From positions 1 through 28,853 of the forward strand of contig JAQMWT010000568.1 in the NCBI GenBank assembly GCA_029834535.1: DNA of 28,853 nucleotides. The letters are read 5' to 3'. The notes below the pieces were generated by a model. That model did not search any database. It was given only the letters and a program-made list of their open reading frames with translations, and was not told the DNA's origin. The number at the start of each line of letters is the position of its first letter. Position 1 is the stretch's first letter. The stretch comes from Chrysophaeum taylorii (lineage: Eukaryota; Sar; Pelagophyceae; Pelagomonadales; Pelagomonadaceae). Position numbers and translations under genes: made by a program. Positions 18,561-27,608 of this stretch are shown here, in pieces.

Positions 18561-20335
18561 ATCTCCTTATAAACGATATTTTTCGTGTAGACAACGGGGT
18601 GGCGCCGGGCGTAGTCGCGGACGAAGGCGTTGCTTTCGGCGTAGAAGACGAAGTCATCACGCCTGCCGACGCGGCTAAGGGCCACGTATAGTTGGCCGTG
18701 GGAAAAGACGGGTTCAGGGAGGAGGAGGCCAGCCTTTTTCAGGGTTTGGCCTTGGGATTTGTTGATGGTCATGGCAAACGCGGGGCGGATGGGAAAGTGC
18801 CGCCGTCGTAGGGTGAAGGGGTTGTCGTTGCCGGTGGTGGTAAATGTGAAGCGGGGGACTAGGAGGGTGTGTTTTCGGGGGACACCGGCTTCGTCCTTGA
18901 TCCACGTGGCGAGTTCGAGGAGGTAGTCGGTGATGACGCGGGTGAGAACGTACCGCGTACCGTTGGAGTGGATACGGGTAGCGTTTCGAAGGAGCATGAC
19001 GGGCATGCCGATCTTGAGCTTGAGTTCGTGGGGAGGCATGCCGCTGGGCGTGAGGCCGTTTAAGAATTCGATGGGGTATAGGACGGATCGTCGTCGCGGG
19101 CGACTTCGTCGGCCGAGTGGAAGGTGTATATCGTGGAGCCGGGGAACGTCGCGGTCATTTCGGCGTTGTAATGGTCGACGTTCGAGTTCTTCGGGGTGAG
19201 AACGGCCCGTTCGAAGACCCAGGTGGGGTCGTCGAAGCGGGCGTCGCCGTAGACGCGAGTGGTAAGATCGGCGGCGCTGTCGGCGTGGGGGACGTGGGTG
19301 CCGAGGTTGATCCACTCGTCGCCGAGGCCGGGTTCGGTGGGTAACGTGCCGTCGCCGACGCGGAGGAGGAAGTCCGCGAACTCTTGCAGGTCAACCTGGT
19401 CCTGGCCGCCGGACATTTTGACGCGCATGTTGACGGTGAGCTCGCGCACTTGAACGCGGGCCCAGACGGGCGCGTTCTTGATGCAGGCGCCGACGATTTC
19501 GTAGCGCCGTCCTCGTTTTACGATCGGCAGCATCTGGCGGAAGTCGCCGAGGAGGACGACGACCTTGCCGCCGAAAGGCGCATCGGCCATGAGGATGTCG
19601 CGCAGCGTGCGGTCGAGGGTCATGATGGTGTCCTTGTTCGTCATGGGAGCCTCGTCCCAGAGAAAGAGCTTGGCTTGGCTGATCACGTCGCGGGTCTGGT
19701 CCTTCTTATTTCTCGTGATGTTGCAGACGCTCGTGTCAGAGACGTTGAGTGGGATCTTGAAACGGGAGTGCGTGGTGCGGCCGCCCTGGAGGAGCGTCGC
19801 GGCGATGCCGGAGCTGGCGGTCGCGAGCGCGACGTGGTGCGGTTCGCGCACGGCCGCGAGTTTGGCAGAGGAACGTCTTGCCGGTTCCTGCGGGCGCTTG
19901 GATGAAGAAGACGGCACCGGGCGTTGGACCGGGCGTCGGATTAACGGGGTAGACGTCGTGCATGATCGCGTTGTAAGCGTCGAGCTGCGGCTGGTTGTGG
20001 GTGCGCATGCTGTCGAGGTTGCGGCGCACGATGGCGGCGAACACGTCGCGCGTTTCCGGCGTGTCGCCGAAGTGGAGTTCCTCGGCGACCATGCGCGACG
20101 TCAGTTGTGCGGTCTGGGTGGGTTCGGGCAAACCCACCTGGCGCATCGACATGCCGGCCCCTTCGAGGTGGGCCTGGATGTGTTGGAGGGCTTCGTTTTC
20201 GACGTCCGCGTTGAACTCGAGCGCCGGGTTCCGGCGATGCGTGCGGTACCGGTGGAGGATGTCGGTGATAAGGGTCTTCTTCGTGGCTTCCCAGCTGTCA
20301 AAGGGGTTAGCGAGCTCGCAATGCGTGATGAGCAT
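18530..20335 (-). pseudogene. PIF1-family helicase of Helitron type, near-complete helicase domain, two frameshifts
   Basis: Minus-strand reading from ATG at 20335 (MLITHCELANPFDSW). The preceding KTLITDILHRYRT block resembles the linker just before the helicase in Helitron RepHel proteins. Motif I is APAGTGKT (19871-19900), motif Ia ATASSGIAATLLQGGRTTHS, motif II FLWDEAPMTN (19637-19666), motif III LLGDFRQMLP (19531-19555), then RAVLTPKN, NGLTPSGMPPHELKLKIG, motif V TINKSQGQT (18743-18772) and motif VI YVALSRV (18668-18690). One frameshift lies just after motif I (about 19866), another about 19078. The family is a 5'-3' SF1B DNA helicase; in Helitrons it is fused to a Rep/HUH nuclease, which is absent here. 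The C-terminus (KNIVYKEI) runs directly into the copy B LTR, giving a tail of a few foreign residues and a stop. Upstream, the gene ends where the TCCACAATAATT repeats start. Confidence 0.88.
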
Positions 20336-20942
20336 CCACAATAATTAATTGGGAAATGTCAGTCACAGCAGACGAACGGAACTCTACTTTCTGTTCGAAG
20401 CCCTATGTATGCTCGAAACGGGCCGACAAAATCTGCGTTTTGTGTACGTACGTCTCGAGTTCGGATCCTGGTGTTGTAGAAATCCACAATAATTAATTGG
20501 GAAATGTCAGTCAGTCAGTCACGGGACTCTAACGGGACTCTACTTTCTGTTCGAACGAGCATGTATGCTCGAAACGGCTCGACAAAATCTGCGTTTTGTA
20601 AATCCACAATAATTAATTGGGAAATGTCAGTCACGCCACACGAACGGAACTCTACTTTCTGTTCGAAGCCCTATGTAGCTCGAAACGGGCCGACAAAATC
20701 TGCGTTTTTGAACGGAACTCTACTTTCTGTTCGAACGAGCATGCTCGAAACGGGCCGACAAAATCTGCGTCCTCCCCTCGACCCAAACCCCGCCCGGAAC
20801 TCTACTTTCTGTTCTTTCGAGAATGTATGCTCGAAACGGGCCGACAAAATCTGCGTTTTGCAAAGCCCATTTATTTTGGCCTCCCCTCGACCCAAACCCC
20901 GCCCTTGAAGATATAACGATCCTAGAAGAGCCGGCGATCGGC
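20335..20942 (+). repeat. Cluster of short repeat heads (5 cores)
   Basis: TCCACAATAATTAATTGGG begins at 20335, 20483 and 20603, each time preceded by A. A core of about 60 bp (ACTCTACTTTCTGTTCGAA to AAAATCTGCGTTTTG) begins at about 20391, 20537, 20649, 20717 and 20799. Single cores recur at 23063, 25370 and 27663 as the heads of the 2.3-kb units. The core in the second repeat can form a perfect 7-bp hairpin, CGAGCAT-GT-ATGCTCG (20556-20571). The last two cores are separated by CCTCCCCTCGACCCAAACCC, which recurs near 20880. Not coding. Confidence 0.82.
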
Positions 20943-22383
20943 CGATCTTTTTGAAGGTTGAAGGTCGACGACGGCGATGGAGCCTTCGCCCGGCAAACGG
21001 GACGACGCGCTCGAGCCAGGGACGCGACTCGACGCCGGCATGGCATGCCGGGTGGCTCCCTCTTATCTTTCGATGTTCTTTCGGGGTTCTGGAGCGCGCA
21101 AAAATGCGACGCGATTTCGCCTTTTTTGCGCGCGAACTCTTCGGTACGCGCGCGATGCGTGCCGGCGTCTTCGTCGCCGCTGCGACACCGGCCACCGAAA
21201 TCGAGAAGGGCTTGCCGCGCTCGCGTCTGCGGTCAAAGCCCGCTTCCGCGGCTACGACTCGCTCTTCCGACGGGCCGTCCTCGAGAAACGCGTGAGACCG
21301 ACGAGACTCGAACGTCGACTCGGTGGATTGAACACCGTTTCACCTTCGTTACGATGCGTGCCGCCGGCTTCGTCGCCGCTGCGAGCGGCCACCGCCGTCG
21401 CGACCGCGGACTCGAACTCGCCCGCGGGTCCAGTCGACAAACCCGAAAAAAAACTCGGCGGCGCGCTCGACGGGCGGCGGCGCCGCCCGCCGGCCCGGCG
21501 CTCGATACGATGCGTGCCGGCGGCTTCGTCGCCGCTACCAGCGGCCACCGCCGTCCCGACCGTGGCCTCGGACTTCCGCCGCGGGCGACATCTGGCTCGC
21601 CGTAAAGTGCGCGGCCGATTTCGTCGAGGCGTCGTCGACCTCGACCGCGTCCGCGACCCGATTTTTACGCTTTGGTCGACGGGTTGGTCGCGCCACGACC
21701 TGGGACTGGCCCGGGCTCTGGCCATCGCAAACCTCGCGACTACTGCTGGAGCGCCTACCGATCGAAGACCACGACAAACGCGGCGACGACCGCGACGAAT
21801 CGTGCCGCGCGCGCGCGCGCCGACGACCCGGCCGCGCGCCCGCGCGCGCCCCCCGACGACCGCCCGTGGCCGCGCTCTGGCCATCGCCGACGGAGAAGAA
21901 AGAACGAAAGACCTCCCCTTTCGCGTCCTACGGCGAAGTCCGCTTCCGCGGCCAACGCCTCGCTTTCCCGCAGCGGCCGTCCTCGCCGCGAGAACCTCTG
22001 GACCGTCGACCGCGACGGCGCGTCCGCTATCTATGGGATTATGCGCCACGCCCTCCTTCTCCGCTCGACGCCCCCCGCCGCCACCCCGCGCCTACCACCA
22101 AAAAATTATCGGGAAAAAAAAAAAAAAAATTTAATCGTCTATAGGGGAAATACGGAGGACCAATAAAGAAAAAATGCGGCCATCCGCCATCACATATCCA
22201 TCCGCCAAAAAACGCAAAGGCCGAAAATAAAGAGGCATAACGCTAACCCCATTACGCTTCGCGAACGGAAAGGAAGGAAAACGGTCACACCCTAACCCAA
22301 GAACGAAAAATTACGCAGAAATCTTCAAGAACCGAAGACAGAATTTCCACGGCGTCGCGACGGCGTTTTTGGTCGGCTCCCAA

Positions 22384-22542
22384 CCCCTGCGATCGCTAAC
22401 CGTTGGTTGCGATGGAGGACGGCGCCTAACACGCTTGCTCCCTGCGGCGGCCCCGGCCGTCCCGGAGTGAGACGGTGCCTGCTCGCCTCCCGGCTGGCCG
22501 GTTAGCACCCGGAAAGTCCGCGCTGGGATGGGGTTTCGCTCG
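22384..22542 (-). repeat. 176-bp dispersed block, copy 5 (inverted, diverged)
   Basis: Aligns to the reverse complement of 14443-14618. Shared anchors are TGCGATGGAGGACGG, GCCT, CGCCTCCCGG, the GGCCGGTTAGCA / GGCCAGTTGGCA pair, CCGGAA and GGGATGGGGT. It sits in the first tail of U1, where other units have the CGAGACGCGGCGGCCGTCG segment. Confidence 0.6.
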
Positions 22543-22887
22543 TTGGGGGTTCGGGGGCTTCCCCCCCGAGAAAAAGCCCGAAAAAAACCCGACTTGCCCC
22601 GCCGCCACCCCGCGCCACCCAAAAATATTGTCTATAGGGAAATACTCCAATAAAAGCGGCCATCCGCCATCACATAGTCCATCCGCAAAAAACGCAAAGC
22701 CGAAAATAAACAGGCATAACGCTAACCCCCAGAACGCTTCGCGCAACGGAAAGGAAGGAAAACGGTACACACCCTAACCCAAGAACGAAAAATTACGCAG
22801 AAATCTTCAAGAACCGAAGACAGAATTTCCACGGCGTGCGACGGCGTTTTTGGTCGGCTCCCGAGACGCGGCGGCCGTCGAGGCGGT

Positions 22888-22972
22888 GGGGGGTCCGGGG
22901 GTGTCCCCCGGCGGGGGGTTTGGGGGCAGAGCCCCCCAATTCCCGGGGGGTTCGGGGGGCTTGCCCCCCGAG
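22888..22972. repeat. G/C-tract hairpin cluster, tail of U1
   Basis: Runs of five to seven G alternate with matching C runs: GGGGG-TGT-CCCCC, GGGGGCAGAGCCCCC and GGGGGG-CTTG-CCCCCC are successive perfect hairpins. Equivalent clusters lie at about 25225-25276 (shorter, lacking the middle hairpin) and 27489-27572. The plus strand also has enough G runs for G-quadruplexes. Confidence 0.85.
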
Positions 22973-22974
22973 AA

Positions 22975-23008
22975 AAAGCCCGGAAAAAACCCGACTTGGC
23001 TTTACTAG
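22975..23008 (+). other. Terminal stem-loop and CTAG end of U1
   Basis: AAAGCC (22975-22980) pairs with GGCTTT (22998-23003) and is followed by ACTAG (23004-23008). Equivalent sites: 25283-25315 (AAGGCC with GGCTTT, one G-T pair) and 27577-27608 (AAGGCC with GGCCTT). The pairing survives different bases in the three copies. The loop is 15-17 bases, A-rich then CCCGACTT. Confidence 0.55.
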
Positions 23009-23480
23009 TCCACAATAATTAATTGGGAAACGTGAGTGTGTGTGTCCCGACACATTAACGGAACTCTACTTTCTGTTCGAAGCCCTATGTATGCTCGAAA
23101 CGGCCACACAAAATCTGCGTTTTGTAAAGCCGATTCATTTCAAAACGCTTCACCCGCGGCCTACTTTCTGTTCTTTGCTAAATGTATGAGCCAAAAGCAT
23201 TAATGTTTATAAAATGTTTTGTTCTTGCCATCTGCGGCGACCCTTGGAGTATCGGAGAGACCGTAGAAGTTTGAGCGAGAATCTGGGGTAGTTGCTGTAC
23301 GTACGTCTCGAGTTCGGATCCTGTTAGTATTTCGAAGGAGAAAACCCTTAGTCGTGAGTATTTCGAAGAAGGAAACCCGTAGTATTCGTTGAAAAGAAAA
23401 CCCTGTCGGATGGTCGATTTCTATGCTGGCTGTATGCTGGCGTAGTCGTAGATCGCGAGTATTTCGAGGAAGAAAACCCT

Positions 23481-23654
23481 AACCTTCCGTCTTCGCCCCC
23501 CGGCCATGCACCGTCCCACAGCGAACGTTCCGGCTGCCAACCGGCACGCCCGGGAGGCGAATAGGTGCCAACCTACGCCGGGAGGGCGGATGGCCTCGCA
23601 AGGCTCAGGATTCGTGAGGCACCGTCCTCCATCGCCCGCAGTCAGCGATCAGGG
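23481..23654 (+). repeat. 176-bp dispersed block, copy 2
   Basis: Within unit U2. GGTGCC (23574-23579) can pair with GGCACC (23618-23623). An alternative pairing GCCTC (23593-23597) with GAGGC (23616-23620) would exclude it. Confidence 0.75.
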
Positions 23655-24210
23655 TAAGGTTGTAGTCGTAAAAAAATTTTTTTGAAGTAAGGTTGTCGCG
23701 TGCGACGGCGATGGAGCCTTCGCCCGGCAAACGGGACGACGCGCTCGAGCCAGGGACGCTACGCGAGCCTCGACGCCGGCATCGCATGCCGGCGTTTTAC
23801 GTTCGGGGTTCTTTCGGGGTTCTGGCGCGCGCAAAAATGCGACGCGATTTCGCCTTTATTCCGCGCGAACTCTTCGGTACGCGCGCGATGCTGCCCGGCG
23901 TCTTCGTCGCCGCTGCGACCGGCCACCGAAATCGACAACGGCTTGCCGCGCTCGCGTCTGCGGTCAAAGCCCGCTTCCACGGCTACGACTCGATCTTCCG
24001 ACGGGCCGTCCTCGAGAACGCGCGCGACCGAACGAGACTCGACCGTCGACTCGGTGGATCGACCACCGTTTAACCTCCGTTACGATGCGTGCCGGCGGCT
24101 TCGTCGCCGCGAGCGGCCACCGCCGTCGCGACCGCGGACTCGGACTCGCCCGCGGGTTGACGTCCAGTCGACCGACCGGAAAAAAAACTCCGCGGCTCGC
24201 TCGACGGGCG

Positions 24211-24270
24211 GCGCACCGCGCCGCCGGGCAGCGCACCGCGCCGCCGGGCAGCGCACCGCGCCGCCGGGCA
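24211..24270. repeat. 3 x 20-bp GC-rich minisatellite
   Basis: GCGCACCGCGCCGCCGGGCA three times in tandem in U2. U3 has a single related copy near 26310. Confidence 0.9.
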
Positions 24271-24462
24271 GCGCTTCGATACGATGCGTTTCGGCGTCTT
24301 CGTCGCCGCCGTCGCGACCGCGGGTTGACGTCCAGTCGACCAACCCGAAATAAAAACTCGACGGCGCGTCGAGCTCGACGCGTGCGCCAGCGCTTCGATA
24401 CGATGCGTGCCGGCGTCTTCGTCGCCGCTGCGAGCGGCCACCGCCGTCGCGGACTCGAACTC

Positions 24463-24536
24463 GGACTCGCCCGCGGACTCGGACTCGCCCGCGGACTCGG
24501 ACTCGCCCGCGGACTCGGACTCGCCCGCGGACTGTC
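24463..24536. repeat. 18-bp minisatellite, four copies
   Basis: ACTCGGACTCGCCCGCGG repeated in U2; three copies occur in U3 at about 26547-26601. The period is a multiple of three, so both strands stay open and give spurious repetitive peptides (AGESES on minus). Confidence 0.9.
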
Positions 24537-25315
24537 CAGTCGACCAACCCGAATGCAAACTCCGCGGCGCGGCGCGCCGGCGCTCGACGCGTCTGCCAGC
24601 GCTTCGATACGATGCGTGCCGGCGTTCGTCGCCGCTTCGATACGATGCGTGCCGGCGTCTTCATCGCCGCTGCGAGCGGCCACCGCCTTCGCGACCGCGG
24701 CCTCCGGTCGTCGGCGCGCGGGCGCGCACGACCGCCCGTGGCCATCGGCCATCGCCCACGGAGACGAAGACCTCCCCGCTCGCGTCTACGGCGAAGCCCG
24801 CTTCCGCGGCCACGCCTCGCTCTTCCCGCTGCGGCCGTCCTCGCCGCGAGAACCTCTGGACCGTCGACCGCGACGGCGCGTCCGCTATCTATGGATTATG
24901 CGCGACGCCCTCCTTCTCACTACGCCCGCCGCCACCCCGGCGCCTATTGTCTATAATGAAATACTCCATTAAACAAAGCGGCCATCCGCCATCTCATAGT
25001 CCATCTCATAGTCCATCCGCAAAAAACGCAAAGCCGAAAATAAACAGGCATAACGCTAACCCCCAGAACGCTTCGCGCAACGGAAAGGAAGGAAAACGGT
25101 ACACACCCTAACCCAAGAACGAAAAACTTACCAAGAAATCTTCAAGAACCGAAAAGACAGAATTTCCAGGGCGTGCGACGGCGTTTTTGGTCGGCTCCCG
25201 AGACGCGGCGGCCGTCGAGGCGGTGGGGGGTCCGGGGGTGTCCCCCGGCGGGGGGTTTTTGGGGGGCTTGCCCCCCGAGAAAAAGGCCGAAAAAAACCCG
25301 ACTTGGCTTTACTAG

Positions 25316-27608
25316 TCCACAATAATTAATTGGGAAATGTCAGTCAGTCAGTGACAGAACTCTAACGGAACTCTACTTTCTGTTCGAATCCCTATGTATG
25401 CTCGAAACGGCCCGACAAAATCTGCGTTTTGTAAAGCCGATTTATTTCAAAACGCTTCACCCGCGACCTACTTTCTGTTCTTTGCTAAATGTATGCGCCA
25501 AAAGCATTAATGTTTATAAAATGTTTTGTTCTTGCCATCTGCGGCGAGCCTTGTAGTATCGGAGAGACCGTAGAAGTTTGAGCGAGAATCTGGGGGTTGC
25601 TGTACGTACGTCTCGAGTTCGGATCCTGTTAGTATTTCGAAGGAGAAAACCCTTAGTCGTGAGTATTTCGAAGAAGGAAACCCGTAGTATTCGTTGAAAA
25701 GAAAACCCTGTCGGATGGTCGATTTCTATGCTGGCTGTATGCTGGCGTAGTCGTAGATCGCGAGTATTTCGAGGAAGAAAACCCTAACCTTCCGTCTTCG
25801 CCCCCCGGCCATGCACCGTCCCACAGCGAACGTTCCGGCTGCCAACCGGCACGCCCGGGAGGCGAATAGGTGCCAACCTACGCCGGGAGGGCGGATGGCC
25901 CTCGCAAGGCTCAGGATTCGTGAGGCACCGTCCTCCATCGCCCGCAGTCAGCGATCAGGGTAAGGTTGTAGTCGTAAAAAATTTTTCGCGTCTTCGTCGC
26001 CGCTGCGACCGGCCACCGAAATCGACAACGGCTTGCCGCGCTCGCGTCTGCGGTCAAAGCCCGCTTCCACGGCTACGACTCGATCTTCCGACGGGCCGTC
26101 CTCGAGAACGCGCGCGACCGAACGAGACTCGACCGTCGACTCGGTGGATCGACCACCGTTTAACCTTCGATACGATGCGTGCCGCCGGCTTCGTCGCCGC
26201 TGCGAGCGGCCATCGACGTCGCGACCGCGGTATCGGACTCGCCCGCGGGTTGACGTCCAGTCGACAAACCCGAAAAAAAACTCGGCGGCTCGCTCGACGG
26301 GCGGCGCGCCGCGCCGCCGGGCCCGGCGCTTCGATACGATGCGTGCCGGCGTCTTCGTCGCCGCTGCGAGCGGCCACCGCCGTCGCGACCGCGGCCTCGG
26401 ACTCTCCCGCGGGTTGACGTCCAGTCGACCAACCCGAAATAAAAACTCCGCGGCGCGTCGAGCTCGACGCGTGCGCCAGCGCTTCGATACGATGCGTGCC
26501 GGCGTCTTCGTCGCCGCTGCGAGCGGCCACCGCCGTCGCGGACTCGGACTCGGACTCGCCCGCGGACTCGGACTCGCCCGCGGACTCGGACTCGCCCGCG
26601 GTGTCCAGTCGACCAACCCGAATAAAAACTCCGCGGCGCGGCGCGCCGGCGCTCGACGCGTCTGCCAGCGCTTCGATACGATGCGTGCCGGCGTCTTCGT
26701 CGCCGCTGCGAGCGGCCACCGCCGTCGCGACCGCGGCCTCGGACTCTCCCCCGCCGGCGACAACGGCTCGCCGTAAAGTCGCGGCCTTCGTCGACGCGTC
26801 GTCGACCTCGACGCGTCTGCGACATCGATTTCGCTTTTGTCGACGGTGGTCGCGCCACGTCCTGGGACTGGCCGCGCTCTGGCCATCGCAAGCCTCGCGT
26901 CCTACTGCTGGAACGCCTACGGATCCAAGACCAGGAACAACGCGGCGACGAGCGCGCCGCGCGCGCCCGCGCCGACGACCGGCCGCGCGCCCGCGCGCGT
27001 CCACCACGACCGCCCGTGGCCATCGGCCATCGCCCACGGAGACGAAGACCTCCCCGCTCGCGTCTACGGCGAAGCCCGCTTCCGCGGCCACGCCTCGCTC
27101 TTCCCGCTGCGGCCGTCCTCGCCGCGAGAACCTCTGGACCGTCGACCGCGACGGCGCGTCCGCTATCTATGGATTATGCGCGACGCCCTCCTTCTCACTA
27201 CGCCCGCCGCCACCCCGGCGCCTATTGTCTATAATGAAATACTCCATTAAACAAAGCGGCCATCCGCCATCTCATAGTCCATCCGCAAAAAACGCAAAGC
27301 CGAAAATAAACAGGCATAACGCTAACCCCAGAACGCTTCGCGCAACGGAAAGGAAGGAAAACGGTACACACCCTAACCCAAGAACGAAAAATTACGCGGA
27401 AATCTTCAAGAACCGAAAAGACAGAATTTCCACGGCGTGCGACGGCGTTTTTCGTCGGCTCCCGAGACGCGGCGGCCGTCGAGGCGGTGGGGGGTCCGGG
27501 GGTGTCCCCCGGCGGGGGGTTTGGGGGGCAGAGCCCCCAATTCCCGGGGGGTTCGGGGGGCTTGCCCCCCGAGAAAAAGGCCGAAAAAACCCGACTTGGC
27601 CTTACTAG
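25316..27608 (+). mobile_element. 2.3-kb tandem unit U3
   Basis: 2,293 bp, directly adjoining U2 with the same TC start and ACTAG end. It differs from U2 by loss of the GATGGAGCC to CGCGATGC segment after the A/T palindrome (near 25985), three rather than four 18-bp ACTCGGACTCGCCCGCGG repeats, retention of a GACAACGGCTCGCCGTAAAG segment missing from U2 (26757 onward), and a longer G/C-tract block. Confidence 0.7.
25786..25960 (+). repeat. 176-bp dispersed block, copy 3
   Basis: Within unit U3. Nearly identical to copy 2 (GGCCCTCGC against GGCCTCGC). Confidence 0.75.

Larger units (their letters stand above)
20943..23008 (+). mobile_element. Body of aberrant 2.3-kb-family unit U1 with duplicated tail
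   Basis: Shares its body with units U2-U4 (GATGGAGCCTTCGCCCGGC onward), joined upstream to the head cluster. It lacks the AT-rich block seen at 23160-23480 in U2. The tail (from about GCGGCCATCCGCCATC to the GGGG-rich end) occurs twice, at about 22166-22596 and 22656-23008. The first tail stops at CCCGACTTG, before the terminal GGCTTTACTAG, and jumps back to CCCCGCCGCCACCCCGCG. The second ends ACTAG at 23004-23008. An AAAAAAAAAAAAAAAA run lies at about 22112. The long open stretches across the GC-rich part are on both strands and follow base composition; I do not call genes. Confidence 0.7.
23009..25315 (+). mobile_element. 2.3-kb tandem unit U2 (candidate non-autonomous Helitron-like element)
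   Basis: 2,307 bp. It starts TCCACAATAATTAATTGGG and ends ACTAG. Order: head core (23063-23125), AT-richer block with four degenerate AGTATTTCGAAG-AAAACCC repeats (23330-23480), 176-bp block copy (23481-23654), A/T palindrome (about 23670-23685), GATGGAGCC segment, GC-rich subrepeats each containing GATACGATGCGTGCC, conserved CTATCTATGGATTATGCG segment, purine-rich GGAAAGGAAGGAAAACGG, G/C-tract hairpins, and terminal stem-loop. No protein-coding gene is convincing. Confidence 0.7.

Noticed and set aside
20977..22134. Long open frames in the GC-rich parts of the 2.3-kb units (also 23693-24073, 24085-24972, 25948-27091)
   Set aside because: They occur in several frames on both strands at once, consist of low-complexity Arg/Ala/Pro/Ser repeats, break differently in each unit and match no family. 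They follow from high GC content and repeat periods divisible by three.
22780..22800. CCCTAACCC-like motifs as telomere repeats
   Set aside because: Only single isolated copies at fixed places in the units; no tandem telomeric run.
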